This document shows, piece after piece, positions 25,332 to 34,046 of a stretch of DNA of 64,000 nucleotides. This DNA comes from Terrimonas ferruginea DSM 30193 (lineage in GTDB: Bacteria > Bacteroidota > Bacteroidia > Chitinophagales > Chitinophagaceae). Location of the stretch: contig NZ_AUDS01000019.1 in NCBI RefSeq assembly GCF_000425585.1, positions 62,001-126,000 on the forward strand, written 5' to 3'. The translations under genes were made by a program, and so were the position numbers. A model generated the notes under the pieces. That model made no database searches and had not been told where the DNA came from. It saw nothing but the letters and a program-made list of their open reading frames with translations. The first letter of the stretch is position 1; each line of letters opens with the position of its first letter.

Positions 25332-25350
25332 TTTATTGAAAAACAATAAA
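25332..25350. promoter_or_regulatory. Candidate operator of the DUF2975-HTH operon
   Basis: TTTATTG-AAAAA-CAATAAA is a perfect 7-bp dyad with a 5-base spacer, about 38-56 bp before the DUF2975 start codon (25294), in the AT-rich promoter zone. The downstream HTH protein is the natural candidate to bind it. Confidence 0.5.
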
Positions 25351-25482
25351 AAAAGTTTGATTTTCATGAAAATTCAAAGGTGTGAGACTCAACGTATATG
25401 CCTTAAGTCTTTACGTAACAGTAAGGCAATTGACGCCAGGCTCACCGACAACCCCTGTCATGATATAGCGCCTTCACCTGAC

Positions 25483-25524
25483 GTCTTAAGCCTTACGCCT
25501 TCAACCTTATACCTTTCACCTTAC
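25483..25524. repeat. Heptamer array, site D
   Basis: Six consecutive heptamers of the pyrimidine-rich family (GTCTTAA, GCCTTAC, GCCTTCA, ACCTTAT, ACCTTTC, ACCTTAC). No palindrome or left array is visible, so this is a partial copy. The 25295-25620 gap otherwise holds only the dyad at 25332 and promoter sequence. Confidence 0.75.
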
Positions 25525-25620
25525 CTCTTTCTCAAATTGTCCAACCCAACCCTTCACATCGGCCAGTTTACACCCCGTCATAATTGTTGTTAGAAAATAA
25601 CTTTGACCCAAACTTATTTC

Positions 25621-26109
25621 ATGCAAAATCAGGATTTCACCACTACTGTTGTGGTAAACAATACGCCCGCTGAAGTTTTTAAAGCCGTGCAGAATCCCCG
25701 TGCCTGGTGGTCGGAAGACATCAAAGGCGCAACAGAAAATGTTAATGATCTGTTCGTTTACCAATTCGAAGATATTCATCGCTGTAAAGTCGAATTAACC
25801 GAAGTGGTTCCGGATAAAAAAGTTGTCTGGCATATACTCGATAATGCTTTCAATTTTACCAAAGACAAAACTGAATGGATCAACACCAACGTGATCTTTG
25901 AAATAAGCACAAAAGGCGATCAGACAGAATTGGTGTTCACACACGCAGGCCTCACGCCCGCCGATGAATGCTATGAAGCATGCTACCAGGGCTGGTCACA
26001 TTATATCGGCAGAAGTCTTCGTGATTATATCGTCACCGGTAAGGGCTTACCTAATAAAGGCGGACAGGCGCAGACGGATAAAGAGAGGGATTTGAAAGGT
26101 AGCAGGTAA
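25621..26109 (+). CDS. SRPBCC/AHSA1-like protein
   Basis: 162-residue START-like (SRPBCC) domain protein. It begins FTTTVVVNNTPAEVFKAVQN, the first strand and helix of the helix-grip fold. It contains RAWWSEDIKG and closes with the long helix CYEACYQGWSHYIGRSLRDYI, as in AHSA1-type polyketide-cyclase-like proteins that bind hydrophobic ligands. The ATG at 25621 is preferred to the in-frame TTG at 25603, because the family starts at this strand. The ligand is unknown. It stands alone after a heptamer array. Confidence 0.88.
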   Translation: MQNQDFTTTVVVNNTPAEVFKAVQNPRAWWSEDIKGATENVNDLFVYQFEDIHRCKVELTEVVPDKKVVWHILDNAFNFTKDKTEWINTNVIFEISTKGDQTELVFTHAGLTPADECYEACYQGWSHYIGRSLRDYIVTGKGLPNKGGQAQTDKERDLKGSR

Positions 26110-26201
26110 CAGGCCGTCAAGTAAATAGCCGTAAATCAGCAGGTATTAAGTCAACAAATTTCCATTGCGAAAATTTGCGGCTGTTGAAACTTTTGACTTA
26201 T

Positions 26202-27716
26202 CTACTGCTTCACAAAATCATACGCATCATACTCCACAAATTCATTCGCCCTTAACTCAATGCCCGATACTTTGTTTCCCTGCGTGCGGAATTTTACTTT
26301 AAAAATTCCATACTCGATATTCGTGTATTCAAGAAGCCACTCATTATTATCCATCCAGGAAAGGGTAGCGGTGAGATCGGCATGTCCTTCGAAGCGGATG
26401 AATAACTGATCCGCTTTTTTGCCTGTGCTGATATCGATAGGGCCGTAGATAGGATTGCGATAGGTGCCTGTATAGCTGGAAACGGGAAGTGGCGGTAATG
26501 CTCCTTTCACACGAGCGTGCCAACTGCTGATCTCCTGCAATTGTTCTTTCGCTTCTTTTTGCGCACCCGGTAGTAGTTGCGCACTGCGGTCAACATAAGC
26601 TACGCCGAGATAAGCATCGAGCAGCTGATAACGCAATGCTTCGAAGAAACTCTGGTTGTCGTTGTTGGTAAGGATGGCAATGCCGAGATTTTCCTCCGGA
26701 ACAAAACATACATTACTCACCATGCCCCCCGCACCGCCTGTATGCCAGTAAACCTGCCTGCCATTGTAGTCGGCTGAGTACACACCCAGGCCATATCCGC
26801 GAAAGTGCATCGGGAATTGCAGCGACTTGCGGCTGCCGGTAATGATGTTGACGTCTCTTGTTTTTTGCAGTACTGCAAAAGGCATGATCGTCTTGCCCTG
26901 GTAGCGCCCGCTGTCCAGTTGGAATTGCAGCCAGTGCGAAAGATCGTTCACCGTACTGATGATTGACGCAGCGGGAGCAAGGTTGTCCCACTGATCGTAG
27001 GGCACACGATGCAATTGGTCGCTGTAGCTCGTGGTGTAAGGCCGCGCTACGTTATCCATTTTTTCCATACCTGCCGACAAAGCCGAAGTGCGGGTCATGC
27101 CCAAAGGTCTGAGTATACTGTCCGTTATATAGGCTTCCCATGACAGGCCGGTTACCTTGGGAATGACTTCACCCGCGGTAAGAAAACAGCTGTTGCAATA
27201 GCCGTAATCCTGACGGAAAGGACGTCCGGGTTTCAGCAACCTCATTTTTTGCATGATGGCCGCGCGCGAAAGACTGCTGTTCCAAAAGGTGAAATCTCCC
27301 TGGAATGTTTTGGTGCCGATGCGATGACACAGCATGTCGCGCACGGATACCAATTGCGTGCTGATGCTGTCGTACAAACGGAAGTCGGGAAAGTATTTGG
27401 TCACTTTGTCGTCCAGTGAAAGCTTTTTGCGAAACTCCAATTGTGCCAATGCCGTGCCCGTGAAGAGTTTGGTATTACTGGCGATCATAAAACGCGTATC
27501 GGCATTCACCGGTTCCTTCGTCCCGATGTCGCGCACGCCATAACCTTTCAGCACAACCGTTTTCCCATCTTTCACCACCACCACGGCAAGGCCGGGTAGG
27601 TTCCAGTTGCGCAGGCCGCGTTGTATATAACTGTCGAGACTGTCTTTTACAAAAGAGGATTGTGCATGTGCACAAAAAGAAACACCCAGCAGGCAGGCTG
27701 CAATGAGTTTTTTCAT
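26202..27716 (-). CDS. Serine hydrolase (beta-lactamase class C family)
   Basis: 504-residue exported hydrolase. The signal peptide (about 1-18, FCAHAQ) leads into the beta-lactamase fold: nucleophile S80 with K83 (SNTK), Y173-C-N175 as the YxN element, and HTGGAGG near 347-353 in place of KTG. The C-terminal 110 residues form a separate small beta domain of the kind annotated DUF3471 (GTYRNPIYGPIDI onwards). Family members include D-aminopeptidases, esterases and penicillin-binding-like proteins; antibiotic hydrolysis is not implied. It is 16 bp after the methylmalonyl-CoA mutase gene, so probably co-transcribed. Confidence 0.9.
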   Translation of the reverse strand: MKKLIAACLLGVSFCAHAQSSFVKDSLDSYIQRGLRNWNLPGLAVVVVKDGKTVVLKGYGVRDIGTKEPVNADTRFMIASNTKLFTGTALAQLEFRKKLSLDDKVTKYFPDFRLYDSISTQLVSVRDMLCHRIGTKTFQGDFTFWNSSLSRAAIMQKMRLLKPGRPFRQDYGYCNSCFLTAGEVIPKVTGLSWEAYITDSILRPLGMTRTSALSAGMEKMDNVARPYTTSYSDQLHRVPYDQWDNLAPAASIISTVNDLSHWLQFQLDSGRYQGKTIMPFAVLQKTRDVNIITGSRKSLQFPMHFRGYGLGVYSADYNGRQVYWHTGGAGGMVSNVCFVPEENLGIAILTNNDNQSFFEALRYQLLDAYLGVAYVDRSAQLLPGAQKEAKEQLQEISSWHARVKGALPPLPVSSYTGTYRNPIYGPIDISTGKKADQLFIRFEGHADLTATLSWMDNNEWLLEYTNIEYGIFKVKFRTQGNKVSGIELRANEFVEYDAYDFVKQ

Positions 27717-27732
27717 ACAATCGTATTAATGG

Positions 27733-29289
27733 TTAACGGTATTCACCAAATACATTTCGCAATGTATCGGCAATTTCGCCCAGCGTGCTTTTATTTTCGA
27801 CGGCTTCCACAACGGTAGGCATCATATTCTCACCAGTCACCGCTTTGTCGCGCAGTTGGTTCAGCAAACGATCGCAGGTAGCCTGATCGCGGTCCTGGCG
27901 TAGTTTGCGCAGCTTCTCCGATTGCACCAGCCGGATGGAATCGTCGATCTTGAACACGGGAATAGGCGCTTCCTGGCTTACCTGGAATTTATTCACGCCA
28001 ACGATGATCTTTTCTCCGCTTTCGATATGTTGCTGGTATTCGTAGGCACTGCGTGCAATTTCATCCTGGATAAATCCTTCCTCGATAGCTGACACACTGC
28101 CGCCCATTGCATCTATTTTCTCCATCAGTTGCCAGGCAGCTTGTTCTACTTCGGCCGTCAGTGCCTCCACATAATAAGAGCCGGCCAGCGGATCCACCGT
28201 GTCCGGCGCACCGCTTTCAAATGCCACGATCTGTTGCGTGCGCAAAGCAATGCGTGCTGCTTCTTCTGTTGGCAGGCTCAGCGCTTCGTCGTAGCCATTG
28301 GTGTGCAATGATTGCGTGCCGCCCAGTACCGCGGCCATTGTCTGAATAGTGACGCGGGAAATATTGTTCAGGGGTTGCTGCGCCGTCAAAGTGCTGCCAC
28401 CGGTTTGCGTGTGAAAGCGCAGCATCATCGCTTTGGGATCGGTGGCACCCAGCTCTTTCATGATCGATGCCCACATCTTGCGCGCGGCTCTGAACTTGGC
28501 CACTTCTTCAAACAAATTGTTATGTGCATTGAAGAAAAAAGAAAGCCGTTTGCCAAACACATTGATGTCGAGTCCTTTTTCGAGCGCGGCCTGTACATAA
28601 GCTTTGCCATTGCTCAGGGTAAATGCCACTTCCTGTACCGCCGTACTCCCTGCTTCGCGAATGTGATAACCACTGATGGAAATGGTATTCCATTTTGGAA
28701 CTTCGCGGCTGCACCATTCAAAGATATCCGTGATGATGCGCATAGACGGTTTCGGCGGATAGATATACGTACCGCGGGCTGCGTATTCTTTTAAGATATC
28801 ATTTTGAATAGTACCGGATATTTTTTTCAGATCGGCGCCTTGTTGTTTTGCCAGTGCGGCATACAGGGAAAGCAAAATGAACCCGGTGGCATTGATGGTC
28901 ATCGAGGTCGACACTTCATCGAGGCGGATACCATGGAACAGCGTTTGCATGTCTTCGATACTGTCGATGGCAACGCCTACTTTTCCTACTTCGCCTTCGG
29001 CCAGTGCGTGGTCACTGTCGTAACCGATTTGTGTCGGAAGGTCAAACGCCACACTTAATCCGCTCACGCCTTGCGAAAGCAGGTAGTGATAACGTTTATT
29101 ACTTTCTTCCGCGGTACTGAAACCCGCGTATTGACGCATGGTCCAAAGTTTACCGCGGTACATATCGGGTTGTACGCCACGCGTAAAAGGAAAAGCACCC
29201 GGTTGTGCAGGCTCGCCCGCAGGTATATCGGACGAATGGTAAACCGGCTTAATGAGGATACCGGAATCTGTGTATTTTTCTTCTGGCAT
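27733..29289 (-). CDS. Methylmalonyl-CoA mutase family, large (catalytic) subunit
   Basis: 518 residues containing only the TIM-barrel part of an acyl-CoA mutase, with no cobalamin-binding domain (DxHxxG is absent). It is therefore the large chain of a split enzyme and its B12 subunit must be encoded elsewhere. The substrate-pocket motifs [27 protein letters not shown] and [12 protein letters not shown] correspond to the conserved Tyr, Arg and His regions of methylmalonyl-CoA mutases, not to the RQF type of isobutyryl-CoA mutase. It would interconvert methylmalonyl- and succinyl-CoA. Neighbours (serine hydrolase, small membrane protein) do not include mutA-type partners or MeaB. Confidence 0.88.
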   Translation of the reverse strand: MPEEKYTDSGILIKPVYHSSDIPAGEPAQPGAFPFTRGVQPDMYRGKLWTMRQYAGFSTAEESNKRYHYLLSQGVSGLSVAFDLPTQIGYDSDHALAEGEVGKVGVAIDSIEDMQTLFHGIRLDEVSTSMTINATGFILLSLYAALAKQQGADLKKISGTIQNDILKEYAARGTYIYPPKPSMRIITDIFEWCSREVPKWNTISISGYHIREAGSTAVQEVAFTLSNGKAYVQAALEKGLDINVFGKRLSFFFNAHNNLFEEVAKFRAARKMWASIMKELGATDPKAMMLRFHTQTGGSTLTAQQPLNNISRVTIQTMAAVLGGTQSLHTNGYDEALSLPTEEAARIALRTQQIVAFESGAPDTVDPLAGSYYVEALTAEVEQAAWQLMEKIDAMGGSVSAIEEGFIQDEIARSAYEYQQHIESGEKIIVGVNKFQVSQEAPIPVFKIDDSIRLVQSEKLRKLRQDRDQATCDRLLNQLRDKAVTGENMMPTVVEAVENKSTLGEIADTLRNVFGEYR

Positions 29290-29302
29290 AAGTAAGACGG
29301 GA

Positions 29303-29830
29303 TTAGCCCATCAGTTGTTTTGCTTCGTGATTGAGGGCTTCCAGCACCATGTTGTGCACTTCGCCGAGTTTTTGCGCGACCAGCGTTTCAAGAATTTTTT
29401 TATTGAGATCGACGCCTGATGCTTCCGGTGCCAGCGATGCGGCCACGCGGTTGATCAGCATAATATTCTGGTCTTTGAAATTGCGCACGGCTTCCCAGGC
29501 CTGCTGGGTTACATAAATCTGCTGTGAAGCATTGTATTCATATTCCTGGCGTGTGTTTTCTACCAGGACGATTCTCATGTCGTTGGCACTGAGGCCGGGT
29601 TGATTCAATCTGTTGACAAGCGACGGCAGGGCTATGCGTTCGGTAAGCACCACCAGGCGTTCGTAGGCCTGTAGTTGAAGAGGTCTTGACGTGTAGCCGT
29701 CTGCAGATTCACGGGGAGTGGCGGGAGCAGCGGGAGCGGAGGAGGTTTTGGAATTACGGACAAAAAAGGCAGCCACTGCTATCAGCAGGGCCAGGACAGC
29801 AATGATCAGGCTGACGGTTGAAGTATCCAT
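29303..29830 (-). CDS. Membrane-anchored hypothetical protein
   Basis: 175 residues from ATG 29830, chosen because the upstream in-frame ATG at 29872 adds a polar stretch ahead of the natural anchor. One N-terminal helix (about 6-24, [19 protein letters not shown]) is followed by a Pro/Ala-rich linker (30-50). A helical domain follows that begins [27 protein letters not shown] and ends NHEAKQLMG. The [11 protein letters not shown] helix looks like a conserved Bacteroidota motif, but I cannot name the family. It precedes the mutase gene by 13 bp, so it may be part of that operon, and it starts divergently from iscA. Confidence 0.7.
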   Translation of the reverse strand: MDTSTVSLIIAVLALLIAVAAFFVRNSKTSSAPAAPATPRESADGYTSRPLQLQAYERLVVLTERIALPSLVNRLNQPGLSANDMRIVLVENTRQEYEYNASQQIYVTQQAWEAVRNFKDQNIMLINRVAASLAPEASGVDLNKKILETLVAQKLGEVHNMVLEALNHEAKQLMG

Positions 29831-29915
29831 GCAATTATTTTGCTCAAAAATAAGGATTTCAATGGCTTGCAAACATCTGTTAGCCCGCCCGCGGGTGCGT
29901 CACCGGATTTCTTTG

Positions 29916-29923
29916 TATTTTTG
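29916..29923 (+). promoter_or_regulatory. -7-like box immediately before the IscA-like gene
   Basis: TATTTTTG fits TAnnTTTG but ends only 4 bp before the ATG at 29928. If used, transcription would start at or within the start codon, implying a leaderless message. It may also be fortuitous. Confidence 0.35.
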
Positions 29924-29927
29924 CAGT

Positions 29928-30272
29928 ATGGATACACAAGTTGAAGCGCCCGTTAGCCTGACGGCCGGGGCCGTGAAAGAGATCAAAAGACTGATGGCCG
30001 AACCGGGCTTTGACCACAGCCTGCACCTGCGCGTAGGTGTGAAAGGCGGCGGTTGCTCGGGACTTTCCTATGTGCTCGGATTCGATAAAATGGAAGAAGT
30101 GGACCAGCAGTTCACCATAGAAGGCATTCCGTGTACCATGAACAAGGCACATGAACTGTACCTGCTCGGTATACAGATCGATTGGGAAAATGGGCTCAAT
30201 AACCGCGGGTTTACATTTACCAATCCAAATGCCAGCAGTACCTGCGGTTGCGGCACCTCCTTCGCCGTATAA
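29928..30272 (+). CDS. Iron-sulfur cluster assembly protein (IscA/SufA/ErpA family)
   Basis: 114-residue A-type carrier. The three conserved cysteines are C43 in GGCSG and C106/C108 in TCGCG. It includes the family's RVGVKGGGCSG and FTNPNASSTCGCG blocks and has the normal length. It would accept or deliver Fe-S clusters to client enzymes in the cytoplasm. The start at ATG 29928 gives MDTQVEAPVSLT; longer in-frame readings come from the divergent gene's strand. No suf or isc operon is adjacent. Confidence 0.93.
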   Translation: MDTQVEAPVSLTAGAVKEIKRLMAEPGFDHSLHLRVGVKGGGCSGLSYVLGFDKMEEVDQQFTIEGIPCTMNKAHELYLLGIQIDWENGLNNRGFTFTNPNASSTCGCGTSFAV

Positions 30273-30339
30273 CTTGAAATGAGCGCAACCGGCTGAATAT
30301 TCCGGTTGAATGCTTTTCTTTGCGCCTTATTATTCCTGT

Positions 30340-31245
30340 ATGCCTGACCGTATTCACTACACGAATTGTCCCGTGTGCCATTCGGCCTCACTCAAGCCTG
30401 TGCTGAACGCAATCGATTATACCGTAAGCAAAGAATCTTTTGCCGTATGGGAATGCCGGGAATGTACTTTACGCTTTACACAGGATGTGCCCGATAGCAC
30501 GCAGATAGGTCCGTATTACAAATCCGAAGATTATATTTCCCATACCAATACCTCGCGCGGGCTCATCAATAAAATTTACCAGGCCGTGCGTCGCCGCACG
30601 ATCCGCAACAAACGCCGGCTGATTGAGCGTACAACAGGCTTGTCCAATGGTCACCTGCTCGATATCGGTTGTGGTGTGGGAACCTTCCTGCACGCCATGC
30701 AGGAAAGTGGATGGAAAGTGACAGGGCTCGAGCCTGATGCCGAGGCGCGCAAAATTGCGGCTCAATTATACAACCTGCAGGTACAGGAGATAGATGAACT
30801 GGAAAGACTTCCCGCTGCCACTTATGATGTAATTACGCTGTGGCATGTGCTCGAGCACGTACATCAATTGCATGATTATATCGAAAAGCTGAAACAATTA
30901 CTCAAGCCCGGTGGCACCTTGCTTATTGCCGTACCGAACTATACGTCAAAAGATGCGGACACCTATGGTCCTTACTGGGCGGCTTATGATGTGCCGCGTC
31001 ACCTGTATCATTTTTCCCCGGCATCAATAGATCGTCTGATGGCGCAACATGCCATGGAAGTGATAGCGCACAAACCGATGTGGTACGACAGTTTTTATAT
31101 TGCCTTGCTCAGCAGCAAATATAAAAATGGTCAATCCAACTGGATCGGTGCGGCCTGGCAGGGCCTGCGTTCCAACCTGAAAGCATCCGGCGATGTGCGT
31201 CGTTGCAGTTCGGTGATTTACCTGATCCGCCACACCGCTGAATAA
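30340..31245 (+). CDS. Class I SAM-dependent methyltransferase with N-terminal zinc finger
   Basis: 301 residues from ATG 30340 (an alternative ATG at 30310 adds ten hydrophobic residues). The N-terminal region has CPVC (10-13) and CREC (39-42), a probable zinc ribbon. The methyltransferase domain begins with SAM motif I LDIGCGVG (107-114), followed by acidic GLEPD (about 127-131) and the motif IITLWHVLEHV-like stretch (VITLWHVLEHVH). It has the Methyltransf_23 layout seen in cell-envelope and sugar-modifying methyltransferases. The substrate is unknown; no polysaccharide genes are next to it. Confidence 0.88.
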   Translation: MPDRIHYTNCPVCHSASLKPVLNAIDYTVSKESFAVWECRECTLRFTQDVPDSTQIGPYYKSEDYISHTNTSRGLINKIYQAVRRRTIRNKRRLIERTTGLSNGHLLDIGCGVGTFLHAMQESGWKVTGLEPDAEARKIAAQLYNLQVQEIDELERLPAATYDVITLWHVLEHVHQLHDYIEKLKQLLKPGGTLLIAVPNYTSKDADTYGPYWAAYDVPRHLYHFSPASIDRLMAQHAMEVIAHKPMWYDSFYIALLSSKYKNGQSNWIGAAWQGLRSNLKASGDVRRCSSVIYLIRHTAE

Positions 31246-31248
31246 TTA

Positions 31249-32052
31249 TTACTTCCCGATTTCTATTTCGTAAAGCTGCGGCCAGTTTTTACCCGTGATG
31301 TAAGTCTTGTTGGTCGTAGTGTCGTGTGCGATGCCATTGGGGACATCCGCATGCGGATCGTCTGCCTTTACACGATCCCAGATCTGTTGCAGATCGATGC
31401 GACCGACGATGGCGCCGCTTCCCGGTTCGATTTTGAAGATATAAGGATATTGCCATTGATTGGCGTAGATATACCCATCAATATACTCGAGCTCATTGAG
31501 ATTGAAAGATGGGCTGCCTTCCTGCGTTACCATTTGTGTGTGCAGCAACTGGAAGGTGGCGGGTTCATAATAATAAAGGTTGCTGGTGCCATCGGACACG
31601 ATCAGGCTTTTACCGTCGGTGGTAATGCCCCAGCCTTCTGTATTGATGGGGAACTCTTTTACTTTTTTGAAATCCTTTACGGTGTAAGCAAATACTTTCT
31701 TTTCCTTCCAGGTAAGTTGGTAAACAGTATCGTTCAATATGGTGATGCCTTCGCCAAAAAATTCTTTGGGAAGCGTGATGGAGCGTTTTGCTTTACCGGT
31801 AGCCAGGTCTACTTCGAGGAGTTTCGAACTGCCGTAATTGCCAGTGCCTTCATAGAACTGCCCTTTGTAAAAGGTGAGGCCCTGGGTAAACGAGGTGGTG
31901 TCGTGCGGATAATTTTTCAGGATCGCATAGCTGATCGATGCGGGCGCGCTGAGGCCGGGGGTGGGGTTGTTGTTGCCCGGATTTTTCGGTTCGTTGTTGT
32001 TGCACGCAGTGAGCAGTGTGATGAATAAAACGCTATAGAAAAAATATTTCAT
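31249..32052 (-). CDS. Glutaminyl-peptide cyclotransferase, lipoprotein
   Basis: 267-residue enzyme of the plant-type (beta-propeller) glutaminyl cyclase family, which converts N-terminal Gln to pyroglutamate. The start at 32052 yields a lipoprotein signal with LLTAC, Cys at about 17, followed by NNNEPKNPGNNN linker sequence, so it is probably anchored in the outer or inner membrane. Propeller strands repeat around SFTQGLTFYKGQFYEGTGNYG, and TWKEKKVFAY and WGITTDGKSLIVSDGT match the family's conserved blocks. It converges on the methyltransferase gene, with only 3 bp between stops. Confidence 0.88.
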   Translation of the reverse strand: MKYFFYSVLFITLLTACNNNEPKNPGNNNPTPGLSAPASISYAILKNYPHDTTSFTQGLTFYKGQFYEGTGNYGSSKLLEVDLATGKAKRSITLPKEFFGEGITILNDTVYQLTWKEKKVFAYTVKDFKKVKEFPINTEGWGITTDGKSLIVSDGTSNLYYYEPATFQLLHTQMVTQEGSPSFNLNELEYIDGYIYANQWQYPYIFKIEPGSGAIVGRIDLQQIWDRVKADDPHADVPNGIAHDTTTNKTYITGKNWPQLYEIEIGK

Positions 32053-32092
32053 ATTCCTGTTTGTGGATGCAAAGGTAGTGGATGGCAAGAAT

Positions 32093-32202
32093 GTGTAAAT
32101 GTGGAAATATGTAGATGTGCAAATGAAACAGCCATTTCTGTCAATAAAAATTTGGTTTCACATTTCCACATGGCCCCGCCGCAGGCGGGCACATTTCCAC
32201 AT
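32093..32202. repeat. Octamer array with GC hairpin, site E
   Basis: Four octamers GTGTAAAT, GTGGAAAT, ATGTAGAT, GTGCAAAT (32093-32124) are followed by inverted versions CACATTTCCACAT at 32159-32171 and 32190-32202. They flank the hairpin CCCGCC-GCA-GGCGGG (32175-32189). It occupies most of the 32053-32460 gap, in which I see no gene or clear promoter. Confidence 0.75.
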
Positions 32203-32382
32203 TGGCTCTCTGAGCCTCTTTCCCATCGTAGTTTTACTATACGTAAAAATAACCTACTAATTATAAAAACGATTATATTTGATCCATCGCTGACTGCTTA
32301 TTAACAAATTCTTGTACAGCGCCCCTCATCTGAAGTCCGTATCTGTTGACGAATCGAGAACTGTCCACTATTCTGTCTCTCT

Positions 32383-32422
32383 CCAATTCTTCTGAATCCG
32401 TACCAATTCCACTGAATCTCCA
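32383..32422. repeat. 20-bp imperfect direct repeat
   Basis: CCAATTC-nnCTGAATC-nnn occurs twice with a period of exactly 20 bp (32383 and 32403), shortly upstream of the M43 protease gene. The function is unknown. Confidence 0.5.
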
Positions 32423-32460
32423 GGGCAATCCGATTTTTCATCAAAAGACAAATTTCCTCT

Positions 32461-33678
32461 ATGAGACTGGGGATACTTTTCCTGCTGTTCCTTGTATCAG
32501 CAATTGCCGGAGCACAATCATCATCCTGCTTAAGCACTACCTACCAACAGGCACAGGTTTCGGCTGATCCGTTGCTGAAGATCCGTCAGCAGGCGATCGA
32601 ACGTTTTATCAGCGAACATCCCAATGAAGCGGCGCGTGTGGAAGATATGCCGGTGATCAAAATTCCTGTAGTGGTTCATATTCTTTATCATGCTCCTTCG
32701 GAAAATATCAGCGATGCACTGGTGCACCAGCAGATAGCCGAACTCAATGCCTGCTTTCGCCGGCGCAATGCAGATACCAACAATACACCCGCGGCATTCA
32801 GACGTCTGGCCGCCGATTGCGAAATTGAATTTGCCCTGGCTGTTTCTGACCCGCGTAAACGTTCGACCTCCGGCATTGAGCGTAAGTATACACCCGTTGT
32901 TTCCTGGGAAGCGGACGATAAAATGAAACAAGCAACAGAGATGGGTTTGGACGCCTGGGATCCCGCAAATTACCTGAATATCTGGGTCGTGAGCCTCAAA
33001 CGCGGGCTGGGTTACAGCAGCGTGGTGGGTGGTGAAAGTTTCCGCGACGGGATCGTTTTGAGTTTTCCTGCATTCGGCACCAATCGCACCGCTGTGCATG
33101 AAGTGGGCCACTGGCTTGGTCTACGGCATATCTGGGGCGATGCTTATTGCGGTGATGACCTGATAGGCGATACACCCACCCAGAGTAATTTCACTTCAGG
33201 CTGTCCTTCAGGAATACGTTCTACCTGCAACAACGGAGCGGGTGGGGATATGTACATGAATTACATGGACCTCACCGACGGAAACTGCACCAATCTTTTT
33301 ACCAACGGGCAAAAAGAAAGAATGCGCGGACAGTTTGCGCCGGGTGGCCCGCGCGAATCACTGTTACGCACCTACGCGTTCAACCCGCCACTCATCAACG
33401 AAATTCCATTGCCACAGACAGATCCTGCCTGGCTTTATGCAAACGTTTACCCCAATCCAACCACAACAGGTAAAGTGTGGATGGATGTAGCCTTTGATGA
33501 AAGATGGATCGGCAGCGAAATTTCTATTACCTCCATGCAGGGGCAAACTGTGCTGAAGGCTACCGTTAAAATGAAACAACAGGAACTCGATCTTAGCCGG
33601 CTCCGGGCTGGGATGTATTTGCTCACCGCTGTAAGGAAAGACGGACAGAAGTTGCAGCAGAAGATAATACGGCAATAG
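32461..33678 (+). CDS. M43 (pappalysin-like) zinc metalloprotease with type IX sorting domain
   Basis: 405-residue secreted protease. The signal peptide (about 1-19, ending AGAQ) and a short pro-region lead to the catalytic domain. The zinc motif is HEVGHWLGLRH with H213, E214, H217 and H223. Cys pairs (CGDD near 230, CPSGIRSTC near 248-256) follow, and the Met-turn is MNYMD (266-270). The C-terminal part (about 330-405) is a type A sorting domain (VYPNPTTTGKVWMDV, then LSRLRAGMYLLTAV). The protein is exported by the Por system and attached to, or released from, the surface. It is transcribed alone. Confidence 0.92.
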   Translation: MRLGILFLLFLVSAIAGAQSSSCLSTTYQQAQVSADPLLKIRQQAIERFISEHPNEAARVEDMPVIKIPVVVHILYHAPSENISDALVHQQIAELNACFRRRNADTNNTPAAFRRLAADCEIEFALAVSDPRKRSTSGIERKYTPVVSWEADDKMKQATEMGLDAWDPANYLNIWVVSLKRGLGYSSVVGGESFRDGIVLSFPAFGTNRTAVHEVGHWLGLRHIWGDAYCGDDLIGDTPTQSNFTSGCPSGIRSTCNNGAGGDMYMNYMDLTDGNCTNLFTNGQKERMRGQFAPGGPRESLLRTYAFNPPLINEIPLPQTDPAWLYANVYPNPTTTGKVWMDVAFDERWIGSEISITSMQGQTVLKATVKMKQQELDLSRLRAGMYLLTAVRKDGQKLQQKIIRQ

Positions 33679-33685
33679 GAGTGCT

Positions 33686-33995
33686 AAGTATTAAGTAATA
33701 AGTATTAAGTAATAAGTATTAAGTAATAAGTATTAAGTAATAAGTATTAAGTGAATCCGACATCACGCCACCGTTGGTCTCCAGACCAACGGACCTGCTC
33801 ATCCCTTCGTTAGGTACGAAGTAGACCTTAACCTGTCAAATAAACCTGACTCTTGCTTGCTGGTCGGGAGACCAACAAGGGCGCCAACTATAAGTTCTAA
33901 GTAGTAAGTAATAAGTGATTCAGTCGTTGGAAGGTAGAAGTCTTAAGGTGTAGGGATAACTTACAACCTAATACTTACTACTTAATACGGCTGTT
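33686..33995. repeat. Composite repeat, site F, with three-hairpin core copy 2
   Basis: Ten uninterrupted heptamers, nine of them alternating AAGTATT and AAGTAAT, fill 33686-33755. The core element follows immediately (33756-33890; hairpins CGTTGGTC-TCCA-GACCAACG and CTTGCTGGTC-GGGA-GACCAACAAG, plus a central CTTCGT/ACGAAG stem). Then come four TAAGTNN heptamers (33891-33918) and four ACyTAnn heptamers (33959-33986), ending exactly in ACGGCTGTT (33987-33995). No gene is present. Confidence 0.9.
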
Positions 33996-34011
33996 TAACG
34001 TTTGACTTTAA

Positions 34012-34045
34012 AAAAAATCCCCCGCAATTGCAGGGGATTTTTTTT
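34012..34045. terminator. Bidirectional terminator
   Basis: AAAAAATCCCC, loop CGCAATTGCA, GGGGATTTTTT: an 11-bp stem with A and T runs, serving the dienelactone hydrolase gene (minus strand, stop at 34047). Confidence 0.88.
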
Positions 34046-34046
34046 A

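Noticed and set aside
33686-33755. CRISPR array
   Set aside because: The 7-bp units are contiguous and have no unique spacers, and no cas gene is present.
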